64,000 nucleotides of DNA from Bradyrhizobium sp. dw_78 (GTDB lineage: Bacteria > Pseudomonadota > Alphaproteobacteria > Rhizobiales > Xanthobacteraceae). The position numbers were made by a program, and so were the translations under genes. Below, in pieces: positions 56,001-64,000 of the stretch; position 1 is the first letter of the stretch; each line of letters opens with the position of its first letter. The notes under the pieces are model-generated. The model was not told where the DNA came from. It saw only the letters and a program-made list of their open reading frames with translations, and did no database searches. The DNA lies in assembly GCF_018449525.1 (NCBI RefSeq), contig NZ_JAAVUS010000004.1, positions 463,536-527,535 of the forward strand, read 5' to 3'.

Positions 56001-57419
56001 GTGAGTGAAACACCCGCCTCTCGGGGCCCCGACGTTCTGGTGGTCGGCGGCGGCAGCGCCGGCTTATGCGCGGCGATCGCGGCGCGGCGCAGCGGCGCGT
56101 CTGTACGTCTGGTCGAGTGGGCCCCGGCCGCGCTGCGCGGCGGCAACACCCGCCACGCGCGCAATTTCCGCCTGATGCATGACCGGCCGACCCGCTACGT
56201 GCCGGACAGCTATAGCGAGGACGCTTTCTTCAAGGATCTGCTCCGGGTCACGGGCGGCGCAACCGACGAGCGACTGGCGCGCGTTCTGATCCACTGCTCC
56301 GCCACCATCGCCCCGTGGCTTGAGAGCCATGGCGTGCGCCTGCAGGATCCGGCAAGCGGCGCGATGCCATATTCGAAGCGGACCGCTTTTTTCCTCGGTG
56401 GCGGCAAGGCGATGATCAACGCGCTCTATATGACCGCGGCAAAGCTCGGCGTGCGGATCGGCTATGACAGCGAAGTCGTCGCGCTTGCCTTTGGCGACGG
56501 CCCGGATTGCGAAGCCGACATCCTGCATGACGGCCGCATTGATCGCATCGCCGCGAAGACAATGGTGCTGTGCTCCGGCGGCCATCAGGCCAATATCGGC
56601 TGGCTTCGTGAAAGTTTCGGCGCCGCGGCCGACGGCTTCATGATCCGCGGCACGCCCTATGTCACCGGCTCGATCTTGCGCCTGCTGCTCGATGCCGGGG
56701 TGAAGCCGGCCGGCGATCCCTCGCGCGCCCATATGGTTGCGGTGGACGCCAGGGGGCCGAAATTCGATGGCGGCATCGTCACCCGCATCACCGCGATCCC
56801 GCACGGTATCGTGGTCGATCGTGACGGCCGACGATTTCACGACGAGGGCGAGGACGCCCGCAAGACGCATTTTGCCCGCTGGGGCGCACGCATCGCCGAA
56901 TGTCCGGGCCAGATCGCCTGGCTGATCCTGGATGCGGAAGGCTTCGAACGCGCCTTGCCGACCGCCCTCCCCCCGGTCCGAGCCGACACCATCACCGTAC
57001 TCGCAACGTCGCTCGGACTAGATCCGGCAACGCTGGAAACCACGATCAAAGATTTCAACGCCGCGACGGATACCAGCAACGATGTGCCGCTGATCGAGCG
57101 CTGCACCCAGGGGCTCACGCCGCCGAAATCGCGCGCCGCGGTCGCGCTTGCGGTCCCGCCTTTCGCGGCCTATCCGCTGCGGCCGGGTATAACGTTCACG
57201 CATTTCGGCGTCACCGTCGATGATCATTTGCGCCTGATGAAAAACGACGGCCGGCCCGCACGCAACATGTTCGCAGCCGGCATGATCATGGCGGCGAATG
57301 TGCTCGGCGACGGCTACCTCGCAGGCCTCGGCGTCACGCTGTCGACCGTGTACGGCCGTCTCGCCGGCGAGGAAGCCGCGCGGGTAGCCTTGTCGGACGA
57401 ACCGGAGAGCGGCAGCTAA
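56001..57419 (+). CDS. FAD-dependent tricarballylate dehydrogenase-like flavoprotein (TcuA/CobZ family)
   Basis: 472 residues. N-terminal FAD motif VLVVGGGSAGLCAAIAARR, the second nucleotide-binding part DRDGRRFHDEG, and C-terminal MFAAGMIMAANVLGDGYLAG, all typical of the fumarate reductase/TcuA group. In Rhodobacter capsulatus the related CobZ replaces CobG as precorrin-3B synthase. The location inside a cob cluster supports that role, although a C-terminal TcuB-like half is not attached here. GTG start at 56001 gives the family length of about 470; the longer upstream frame runs through the riboswitch region and is not coding. Confidence 0.82.
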   Translation: MSETPASRGPDVLVVGGGSAGLCAAIAARRSGASVRLVEWAPAALRGGNTRHARNFRLMHDRPTRYVPDSYSEDAFFKDLLRVTGGATDERLARVLIHCSATIAPWLESHGVRLQDPASGAMPYSKRTAFFLGGGKAMINALYMTAAKLGVRIGYDSEVVALAFGDGPDCEADILHDGRIDRIAAKTMVLCSGGHQANIGWLRESFGAAADGFMIRGTPYVTGSILRLLLDAGVKPAGDPSRAHMVAVDARGPKFDGGIVTRITAIPHGIVVDRDGRRFHDEGEDARKTHFARWGARIAECPGQIAWLILDAEGFERALPTALPPVRADTITVLATSLGLDPATLETTIKDFNAATDTSNDVPLIERCTQGLTPPKSRAAVALAVPPFAAYPLRPGITFTHFGVTVDDHLRLMKNDGRPARNMFAAGMIMAANVLGDGYLAGLGVTLSTVYGRLAGEEAARVALSDEPESGS

Positions 57420-57441
57420 GACGATGATGGCGATAGCGACG

Positions 57442-58482
57442 TCATCCAGCCTTCAGCATGCCGCAGGCAACCCCAAGCCGCTGCCACGCGGCTTCATCGG
57501 CTGGAAGTCCGAACCGATAGCGCCGCGGCATCGAGGAGAAATCCCGGATCAAAATCCCGGCGCGCGCGAAATGATCGAGCAGATCAACGCTATCGGGCGC
57601 CTCGAACAAACCGAAGAGATCGGTGCCCCCAAGCATTCTCAACCCCGCGCCGGCGAGGACGCTATCGAGCCGCCTTCGATCGGCCGCCAGACGCCTTCGC
57701 GTCGCCGTGATCCACGCCGTGTCGCGCAGCGCCAGCGTTGCGATCTCGCAGGCCGGACCCGACACCGGCCAATCGCCGAGCAGTCGACGCCAGGACAAGA
57801 CCTCTGGCTCGGTCACGACAACAAAGCCCACGCGCAAGCCGGCGAGGCCGAAAAACTTGCCGAGCGAGCGCAGCACCACGGCACCGGCGGACAGTTCCGG
57901 CAGCGCCAGCAGCGAGACCTCCGGCTGTACCTCGGCAAAGGCTTCATCGACGATCAGCCGCCTGCCGGTCGCGGTCCAGGCTCGCGCGAAGGCCGCGAGT
58001 TCGGCGCGCGCGATCGTGCGGCCATCGGGATTGTTGGGGTTGACCACGACGAGCGTATCGAGGCCCCGCCCTTCTGCATCCGGCAGCGCGGCGAGTTCAT
58101 GCGCCTCAGCGCCGGCGTCACGCCACACCGCGCCATGCGAACCGTAGGTCGGCGCGAGGATGCCGACGCGGCCAGCGCCGATCACATGCGGCAACAAACG
58201 GATCGCAAGCTCGCTCCCCGAGATCGGCACGATCGCGGCATTCGCCGGAAGTCCGTAGGCGTTGGCGGCCGCGGCCGTCATCGCGGCTATTTCGCTCGCC
58301 AGTGGCAGGCGCTGGTAGCGGGCGAGCGGGATATCCGGCACCGGCCAGGCGACGGGATTGATCCCGGTCGACAAATCGATCCATGGTCGTGGCGCCGTTG
58401 GATAGGTCTGCGCAGCGATATCGATCCGGCCGCCGTGAACGCGCAGTTCCGCCACCTTTCCGATCTCATCCCGCGAGTGCAT
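57442..58482 (-). CDS. cobC: Threonine-phosphate decarboxylase-like PLP enzyme (CobC in Pseudomonas naming, CobD in Salmonella naming)
   Basis: 346 residues. PLP-dependent aminotransferase-fold protein that supplies (R)-1-amino-2-propanol O-phosphate for the nucleotide loop. Features are DLSTGINPVAWPVP, the PNNPDGRTI substrate region, VDEAFAEV (PLP Asp) and the PLP Lys in RSLGKFFGLAGLRVG. The start is taken at 58482 (MHSRDEIG), so that it does not overlap the divergent cbiB gene; ATG 58494 is the alternative. Confidence 0.9.
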   Translation of the reverse strand: MHSRDEIGKVAELRVHGGRIDIAAQTYPTAPRPWIDLSTGINPVAWPVPDIPLARYQRLPLASEIAAMTAAAANAYGLPANAAIVPISGSELAIRLLPHVIGAGRVGILAPTYGSHGAVWRDAGAEAHELAALPDAEGRGLDTLVVVNPNNPDGRTIARAELAAFARAWTATGRRLIVDEAFAEVQPEVSLLALPELSAGAVVLRSLGKFFGLAGLRVGFVVVTEPEVLSWRRLLGDWPVSGPACEIATLALRDTAWITATRRRLAADRRRLDSVLAGAGLRMLGGTDLFGLFEAPDSVDLLDHFARAGILIRDFSSMPRRYRFGLPADEAAWQRLGVACGMLKAG

Positions 58483-58492
58483 GCTGCAATCC

Positions 58493-59482
58493 ATGTCCTA
58501 TCCGCCTGACCGCATCCTGATCCTGATCGTCGCCTTCGGCATCGAGGCCGTGCTGGCCTATCCCGCCATCGTGTTTCGCGCAATCGGTCATCCGGTGTCG
58601 TGGATCGGCGCGTTGATTGCGGCGCTCGATTCCAGCTTGAACCGGCCGAACTATTCGTTCGCGGTTCGCCGCGCCGCCGGCGTGGCGGCGGTGCTGCTGC
58701 TGCTCGCCGTCAGTATCGGGGCCGGTGTTGTGCTCGATATGCTCGCGCACGCCGTTCCCGCTCTCGGATTTGCCATCGCAATCCTGGTCGTCGCCATGCT
58801 GATCTCGAGCGGCAATCTGGATCAGCATGTGCGCGCGGTCGCGACCGCGCTCCGGGCCGATGGCTTGTCCGGCGGCCGCCGCAGCATCGCCAGGATCGTC
58901 GGCCGCGATCCGGATACGCTCGACGAGGCAGCGATCTGCCGCGCCGCGATCGAAAGCCTCGCCGAAAACGCCTCCGATGGCGTGACCGCGCCGGCGCTGT
59001 GGTTTCTGATCGGCGGGTTGCCCGGCATGATCGCGTACAAGGCGATCAACACCGCCGACAGCATGATCGGCCACCTGTCCGAACGGCACCGCGCCTTCGG
59101 CTGGGCCGCGGCAAGGCTCGACGATCTCGTCAACCTGCCGGCCTCACGGTTGACCGGGCTGATGTTGATCGCCGCCGCTGCCATCGTGCCGGGCGCTTCG
59201 GCATCCTCGGCATGGCAGGCTTACCGGCGCGATGCGCGGCTGCACCGCTCACCCAATGCCGGATGGCCGGAAGCCGCGATGGCCGGCGCGCTCGGCCTGC
59301 GGCTTGCCGGGCCGCGCAGCTATGGCGGCGTTGTGGTCGACGACCACTGGATGGGCAACGGCCGGGCCGAGGCGACGGCCAAGGATATCGATCGCGCGCT
59401 GATGATCTACCGCACGGCCTTTGGCGGCGCGATGCTGATCGTCGCGGCAATAGGCCTGCTTATGGCTTCGCTTCACGGCTGA
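58493..59482 (+). CDS. cbiB: Adenosylcobinamide-phosphate synthase CbiB (CobD in Pseudomonas naming)
   Basis: 329-residue polytopic membrane protein that attaches aminopropanol (phosphate) to adenosylcobyric acid. Hallmarks are PAIVFRAIGHPVSWIGALI at the start, IVGRDPDTLDEAAICRAAIE, SLAENASDGVTAP, and NTADSMIGHLSERHRAFGW. It is divergent from cobC with only about 10 bases between starts; ATG 58481 is an alternative that would overlap. Confidence 0.93.
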   Translation: MSYPPDRILILIVAFGIEAVLAYPAIVFRAIGHPVSWIGALIAALDSSLNRPNYSFAVRRAAGVAAVLLLLAVSIGAGVVLDMLAHAVPALGFAIAILVVAMLISSGNLDQHVRAVATALRADGLSGGRRSIARIVGRDPDTLDEAAICRAAIESLAENASDGVTAPALWFLIGGLPGMIAYKAINTADSMIGHLSERHRAFGWAAARLDDLVNLPASRLTGLMLIAAAAIVPGASASSAWQAYRRDARLHRSPNAGWPEAAMAGALGLRLAGPRSYGGVVVDDHWMGNGRAEATAKDIDRALMIYRTAFGGAMLIVAAIGLLMASLHG

Positions 59483-59491
59483 TCATGTGCG

Positions 59492-60964
59492 TCAACGTGC
59501 GATGCCAAGCAGCCTGTCGACGTCGAGATGCGCGTCAAGATGCGCGGCGAGCGCATCGAGGGTTTGTTCGACCAATCTTTCATAGCCAAGCGAACTCGCC
59601 GGCGCACCAAGCCGGGCGAGCCACGCTGCACGCTGCGCGTCGCCGGCGAAGAAGCCGTGCAGATAGGTACCGGCGACGCGGCCATCGGCTGATACCGCGC
59701 CATCCAGACGGCCGTCGTCGAATCGCAGTAACGGCCGCTGCGTTCCGGCTCCGGCGGTGCGGCCGATATGCATCTCATAGCCGGCGACAGCGACGTCATC
59801 GGCTATGGTGCGGCCCGTGACGGCGAGCAGCGACTTGTCGCCGGCCAGTTCGGTCGTGACCTCGATCAGGCCGAGTCCCGCCGCCGACCCCGGCGCCCCT
59901 TCGATGCCGTCCGGATCGGCGATGCCAAGCCCGAGCATCTGGTAACCGCCGCACAGGCCGAGCACGCGTCCGCCGCGACGATGATGGGCGATGATGTCGC
60001 TGTCCCAGCCATAGGCGCGCAATGCCGCCAGATCGGCAATGGTCGCCTTCGACCCCGGCAGGATGACGAGATCGGTATCGACCGGCAGCGGCGCGCCGTG
60101 GCGCAACAGCACCAGTTCGACGCCGGGCTCGAGCCGCAACGGATCGAGATCGTCGAAATTGGCGATATGCGGCAGCACCGGCACGACGATCCGAACACGA
60201 TGCCCGGCGCTTCCCGGCGTAGCTGCCGGCGAGGCATCCAGACCGAAGACATCCTCGGCCGGCAACCGGTGCGCGTCGGCAAAATGCGGCACCAAACCGA
60301 TCGGCGCCCAGCCGGTGCGCTCGGCCACGAATGTCATTCCGGTCGCGAACAAGGAGGGGTCGCCGCGCATCTTGTTGACGATGAAGCCCGCGATCAGCTT
60401 CGCATCAGCGGGATCGATCACGGCGGCGGTGCCGCACAGGCTGGCGATTACCCCGCCGCGATCGATATCGCCGATCAGCACCACCGGCGCGTCGGCGGCG
60501 CGGGCGAATCCCATATTGGCGATATCGTTGGCGCGCAGATTCACTTCCGACGCGGAACCCGCGCCCTCGACCAGCACGATGTCGCATTGCGCCCGAATTT
60601 TCGCAAAACTGTCGAGCACATAGGGCATCAGCTCCGGCTTGCGGGACTGATATTCGCGGGCGCGCGCGGTGCCGAACACACGTCCCTGCACCACGATCTG
60701 CGAACCGATTTCGCTTTGCGGCTTCAGCAGCACCGGATTCATGTCGACCGATGGCGCGACACGCGACGCGCGCGCCTGCAACGCCTGGGCGCGGCCGATC
60801 TCGCCGCCGTCTTCGGTGACCGCGGCGTTATTCGACATGTTCTGCGGCTTGAACGGCCGCACCGCCAGCCCACGGTTCGCCAGCAGGCGGCACAGGCCGG
60901 CGACGATCAGCGACTTGCCGACGTCGGAACCGGTGCCCTGGAACATCAGCGCGCGCGCGGCCAT
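59492..60964 (-). CDS. cobQ: Cobyric acid synthase (glutamine-hydrolysing)
   Basis: 490 residues. Amidates carboxylates b, d, e and g of adenosylcobyrinic diamide. N-terminal dethiobiotin-synthase-like ATPase: [31 protein letters not shown]-terminal class I glutamine amidotransferase-like domain with nucleophile Cys in [13 protein letters not shown] and a late His/Glu region GTYLHGFF. It begins at the stop of cobO (TGATG). Confidence 0.95.
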   Translation of the reverse strand: MAARALMFQGTGSDVGKSLIVAGLCRLLANRGLAVRPFKPQNMSNNAAVTEDGGEIGRAQALQARASRVAPSVDMNPVLLKPQSEIGSQIVVQGRVFGTARAREYQSRKPELMPYVLDSFAKIRAQCDIVLVEGAGSASEVNLRANDIANMGFARAADAPVVLIGDIDRGGVIASLCGTAAVIDPADAKLIAGFIVNKMRGDPSLFATGMTFVAERTGWAPIGLVPHFADAHRLPAEDVFGLDASPAATPGSAGHRVRIVVPVLPHIANFDDLDPLRLEPGVELVLLRHGAPLPVDTDLVILPGSKATIADLAALRAYGWDSDIIAHHRRGGRVLGLCGGYQMLGLGIADPDGIEGAPGSAAGLGLIEVTTELAGDKSLLAVTGRTIADDVAVAGYEMHIGRTAGAGTQRPLLRFDDGRLDGAVSADGRVAGTYLHGFFAGDAQRAAWLARLGAPASSLGYERLVEQTLDALAAHLDAHLDVDRLLGIAR

Positions 60965-61575
60965 CAGAATTCGATACCGGCCTGGGTTTTCACGCCGGCG
61001 GAAAAGTGGTGCTTGACCGCGCCCATCTCGGTGACGAGATCGGCCGCCTCGATCAGCGCCGGCTTGGCGTTGCGGCCGGTGACGATCACATGCAGATCGT
61101 TTCGCCGCGATGTCAGCCTCGTCACCACCTCGTCCAGCGGCAAATAATCGTAGCGCAGCGCGATATTGAGCTCGTCGAGCACGACGAGGCCGATGCTCGG
61201 ATCCTCCATCAGGCCGAGCGCGATATCCCAGGCGCGCCGGCAGGCGGCGATGTCGCGCGCCTTGTCCTGGGTCTCCCAGGTGAAGCCCTCGCCGGCCGTG
61301 TGCCAGACCACGCGGTCGCCGAACGATTCGAACGCGGCCTGCTCGCCGGTGGCGCGGCCCTTGATGAACTGCACGATTCCGATCCGCCAGCCGTGGCCTA
61401 ATGCACGAAGCGCAAGACCGAAGGCCGCCGTCGACTTGCCTTTGCCGGGGCCGGTATTGATCATCAACAGGCCCTTGGCGATGGTCTTGGACGCAACTTC
61501 GGCATCCTGGACCGCCTTGCGCTTGGCCATCTTGGCGCGATGACGCTCGGCTTCATCGGTGTCGTTCGGGCTCAT
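60964..61575 (-). CDS. cobO: Cob(I)yrinic acid a,c-diamide adenosyltransferase
   Basis: 203 residues of the CobA/BtuR/CobO class that adds the upper 5'-deoxyadenosyl ligand. P-loop [40 protein letters not shown], and [15 protein letters not shown]. The start [10 protein letters not shown] at 61575 was preferred; longer in-frame alternatives exist at 61587 and 61635. Overlaps cobQ. Confidence 0.95.
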   Translation of the reverse strand: MSPNDTDEAERHRAKMAKRKAVQDAEVASKTIAKGLLMINTGPGKGKSTAAFGLALRALGHGWRIGIVQFIKGRATGEQAAFESFGDRVVWHTAGEGFTWETQDKARDIAACRRAWDIALGLMEDPSIGLVVLDELNIALRYDYLPLDEVVTRLTSRRNDLHVIVTGRNAKPALIEAADLVTEMGAVKHHFSAGVKTQAGIEF

Positions 61576-61697
61576 GGTGTCCTGCATCGTCGTCCGTGGG
61601 CGGCCGACAGGATCACATGAATGCCATCCCGACAACCTGCCAGGCGCCTCGTGAGGGATTGACTTGAGGGCGTTTCCGTCTGATTGAATCCCCTAGC

Positions 61698-61890
61698 CGA
61701 CGGTGTCTTGTCCCCGGACAGGACTAAGAGGGAATACCGGACGCATGAGACACGGGAGGTTCCCCGGGTTTTGCGCGAAGCCGGAGCTGCCCCCGCAACT
61801 GTGAGTGGAAAGCCTGCACCAAAAGCCACTGGGTCATTTGCCCGGGAAGGTGGTGCCGGCGATGACCCGCGAGCCAGGAAACCTGCCGTC
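61698..61890 (+). promoter_or_regulatory. Cobalamin riboswitch upstream of DUF1636-cobW-cobN
   Basis: In order: GGTGTC at 61702, AGAGGGAATACCGG, GCTGCCCCCGCAACTGTGAG near 61787-61806, GCCACTGGG, CCCGGGAAGG and the B12 box GCGAGCCAGGAAACCTGCC at 61869-61887. Together with the flanking leader it fills the 443-base gap between the divergent cobO and DUF1636 starts. Confidence 0.92.
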
Positions 61891-62018
61891 GCCTGCCATA
61901 TTCGCCATTCCGGGCGGGGCGTTCCGGGGTGAGAAGGTTGGTCGAACGGAGTGCAGGTCCGCTCGCCGCTTGTCTGGCTACCGCCTTTGGCGGTGGCCGT
62001 GCATTGACGGGCTTTGCT

Positions 62019-62462
62019 ATGTACCAATCTGCGCAAGACCCGCCTCGCGAAGAGGCGCTTCCAGCATCCGATATCACGGTGACATCAAATATCATGGTGA
62101 CAATGCATGTCTGCGTCACCTGTCTTGCCGGCAAAGACCGCGAAACCGTGCCACGTGCCGGCCGCCGGCTGTATGACGCGCTGGCCGAGGCGCAACGCCG
62201 TCAGGACACGCCGCCCGGCTTTCGTATCGTCGAAGCCGAGTGTCTGTCCAATTGCAATCGCGGTTGCAGCGTCGCGCTCAGCGGACCGGGACGCTGGAGC
62301 TATGTCTACGGCGACCTCAACCTGGCGGCGGTCGACGACCTTCTTGCCGGCGCCTCGCGCTACGCAACTACCGAAGACGGCCTGGTGCCGTGGCGGGAAC
62401 GCCCGACGATCTTCCGCAAAGGCGTGATCGCGCGCATCCCGCCCTCCCCGAAGCCGGTCTAG
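62019..62462 (+). CDS. DUF1636 metal-binding protein
   Basis: 147 residues. Cysteine pattern HVCVTCLAG near residue 30 and AECLSNCNRGCSVAL near 76, resembling thioredoxin-like 2Fe-2S ferredoxin ligands. DUF1636 proteins are recurrently encoded between a B12 riboswitch and cobW/cobN, which suggests a role in cobalt handling or electron supply (inference from context). The first ATG that avoids the riboswitch is 62019; an internal Met before HVCVTC is possible. Confidence 0.85.
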   Translation: MYQSAQDPPREEALPASDITVTSNIMVTMHVCVTCLAGKDRETVPRAGRRLYDALAEAQRRQDTPPGFRIVEAECLSNCNRGCSVALSGPGRWSYVYGDLNLAAVDDLLAGASRYATTEDGLVPWRERPTIFRKGVIARIPPSPKPV

Positions 62463-62471
62463 GAACATCCC

Positions 62472-63503
62472 ATGTCGATCGAAAAAATACCCGTCACGAT
62501 CATCACCGGATTCCTCGGCGCCGGAAAGACCACGCTGGTCCGCCATCTGATGCAGAACCCGCAGGACCGCCGCCTGGCGATCCTGGTCAACGAGTTCGGC
62601 GACCTCGGCATCGACGGCGAAATCCTGAAAGGCTGCGCCGACGCCAATTGCCCCGAGGACGCCATCGTCGAACTCACCAATGGCTGCCTGTGCTGCACGG
62701 TCGCCGATGATTTCGTTCCGACCATCGAGGCGCTGCTGGCGCGGCCGCAACCGCCCGACCACATCCTGATCGAGACCTCCGGGCTGGCGCTGCCGAAGCC
62801 CTTGTTGAAAGCATTTGACTGGCCGGACCTGCGGTCGCGCATCACGGTCGACGGCGTGATCGCCGTCGCAGACGCCGAAGCCGTCGCCGACGGCCGGTTC
62901 GCGCCCGATCTGGCGGCGATCGCGCGGCAGCGCCTCGCCGACAGCAGCATCGATCACGACACCCCGCTCGGAGAGGTGTTCGAGGATCAGGTCGCCTGCG
63001 CCGACATCGTGATCCTGAACAAGGCCGATCTGGTCAGCCCGGATCGTCTCGCCGCGGCCCGCAAGACCGTGCTGGCGGAAGCGCCGCGCAGCATTCCGGT
63101 GCTGGAAGTCACCGAAGGTCGCATCGATCCGCGCGTCGTGCTTGGCCTCGGGGCGGCGGCGGAAAACGATCTCGACGGGCGGCCGAGCCACCACGAAGAT
63201 CACGACGCCCATGATCACGACGATTTCGAGACCATCGTGGTGACGCTGCCAGCCGATACCGATGCCGAGACCATCGTGACGCGAATGGAAGCGATCGCGC
63301 GCGACCACAGCGTGCTGCGCGCCAAGGGTTACGTCGCCGTCGCCGGCAAGCCGATGCGGCTGTTGGTACAGGGGGTCGGGACCCGGGTGCGCGCGCAATT
63401 CGACCGGCCGTGGCGTACCGACGAGCCACGAATTTCGCGGATCGTCGTGATCGGCGAGCGCGGCTTCGACCAGGGTGCGATCACGGCTGCGCTGACGGGT
63501 TGA
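62472..63503 (+). CDS. cobW: CobW, G3E-family GTPase for cobalt delivery
   Basis: 343 residues. GTPase P-loop ITGFLGAGKTTLVRHL, the metal-binding NGCLCCTVADDF (CxCC), ETSGLALP, NKADLV specificity motif, and a His/Asp-rich stretch SHHEDHDAHDHDD near residue 240. In the aerobic pathway CobW is thought to supply Co(II) to the CobNST chelatase. Nine bases after DUF1636 and three before cobN. Confidence 0.95.
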   Translation: MSIEKIPVTIITGFLGAGKTTLVRHLMQNPQDRRLAILVNEFGDLGIDGEILKGCADANCPEDAIVELTNGCLCCTVADDFVPTIEALLARPQPPDHILIETSGLALPKPLLKAFDWPDLRSRITVDGVIAVADAEAVADGRFAPDLAAIARQRLADSSIDHDTPLGEVFEDQVACADIVILNKADLVSPDRLAAARKTVLAEAPRSIPVLEVTEGRIDPRVVLGLGAAAENDLDGRPSHHEDHDAHDHDDFETIVVTLPADTDAETIVTRMEAIARDHSVLRAKGYVAVAGKPMRLLVQGVGTRVRAQFDRPWRTDEPRISRIVVIGERGFDQGAITAALTG

Positions 63504-63506
63504 TGC

Positions 63507-64000
63507 ATGCATATCCTGCTGCGCGAACGGCATGGACTTGAGGAAACCGCGGCCGCCGAAGATCTCGGCCAGGCCCCGGCCGACCTTGTCGTGCTTTCCT
63601 TCGCGGACAGCGATCTCAGTGCCTTTGCCACCGCATGGCGCAATGGACGAGAGACCCTGCCCGGCCTCCGTCTTGCCAATCTGCGCCGCCTGACCCATCC
63701 GCTCTCGGTCGATCTCTACCTCCAGAACACGCTGTCGGGCGCGCGCGGCATTCTGATCCGGCTGCTCGGCGGGGTCGAATATTGGCGCTACGGCGTCGAA
63801 CAGGTCAGCGCCCTCGCCGCGGCAAAAGGAATAGCACTCGCGATCGTTCCGGGTGACGGCAGACCGGATCCGCGGCTCGACGCTGTCTCGAACCTCCCGC
63901 CCTCGACGCTGCGCCGGCTGAAGACATTGTGCGACAATGGCGGCGCGGATTCCGCGCGCGCCGCATTGGCGCAGCTCGCGCTGGCCGCGGGCCTGCCGGC
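63507..64000 (+). CDS. cobN: Cobaltochelatase subunit CobN, N-terminal part (runs off the window end)
   Basis: The first 164 residues (MHILLRERHGLEETAAAED; VVLSFADSDLSAFA; LRLANLRRLTHPLSVDLY; IRLLGGVEYWRYGVEQ) match the CobN N-terminus. The full protein is about 1100-1300 residues and catalyses ATP-dependent cobalt insertion into hydrogenobyrinic acid a,c-diamide with CobS and CobT of the chelatase. The ATG at 63507 lies just past the cobW stop. Confidence 0.92.
   Translation, partial: MHILLRERHGLEETAAAEDLGQAPADLVVLSFADSDLSAFATAWRNGRETLPGLRLANLRRLTHPLSVDLYLQNTLSGARGILIRLLGGVEYWRYGVEQVSALAAAKGIALAIVPGDGRPDPRLDAVSNLPPSTLRRLKTLCDNGGADSARAALAQLALAAGLP

Noticed and set aside
59768..61147. Long open frame on the plus strand opposite cobQ/cobO
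   Set aside because: It is the antisense shadow of two clearly conserved cobalamin genes in high-G+C DNA; its translation shows no fold-like pattern.

Overview
The window looks like the chromosome of a Bradyrhizobium/Rhodopseudomonas-type alphaproteobacterium. The evidence is the gene repertoire (gor-DUF2059-rpiA block, Rhizobiales-style Mrp, PleC/DivJ-like kinase, CobF/CobN/CobW aerobic B12 pathway), the high G+C of the backbone, and several palindromic intergenic repeats typical of this group. No rRNA, tRNA or CRISPR array was seen.

Left backbone (1-18.3 kb): 5' end of glutathione reductase, a secreted DUF2059 protein, rpiA, gph, a small lipoprotein, moaA, a TRAP transporter QM pair, a run of small secreted proteins, two tandem paralogous TRAP substrate-binding proteins, Mrp/ApbC, a 3-hydroxyisobutyrate dehydrogenase-like protein, a membrane histidine kinase, DUF1289, a retropepsin-like protease and dusA.

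Integrated island (about 18.32-44.08 kb): a tyrosine integrase lies directly upstream of an intact dusA. At the other end, a 21-codon remnant of a dusA start still reads RFSVAP-MADWTD before running into a stop. This marks a dusA-targeting genomic island of about 25.8 kb. It carries a nucleoside-phosphorylase-like protein with an unknown partner, a decayed MFS transporter, a ribbon-helix-helix protein of conjugation type, an alpha/beta hydrolase, a secreted-protease operon (lipoprotein, astacin-like, frameshifted trypsin-like), a wrecked trb conjugation region (TrbB fused in frame to TrbC; trbD cut by an IS21 element without target duplication), a 1143-residue membrane protein, HEPN-like and PIN-like proteins, and a short prokaryotic Argonaute operon. 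In that operon an inactive MID-PIWI Argonaute is co-translated with a SIR2-RecG-like ATPase-APAZ fusion protein. This is the most interesting system in the window.

Right backbone (44.1-64 kb): a Xre-RES toxin-antitoxin pair with a perfect inverted-repeat operator just outside the island, a five-gene branched-chain amino-acid-type ABC transporter, and a large cobalamin locus. One B12 riboswitch (minus strand) leads the operon cobT-cobU-cobS-phosphatase-cobF-bluB. A second (plus strand) leads DUF1636-cobW-cobN. Between them are a TcuA/CobZ-like flavoprotein, cobC (threonine-phosphate decarboxylase type), cbiB, cobQ and cobO.
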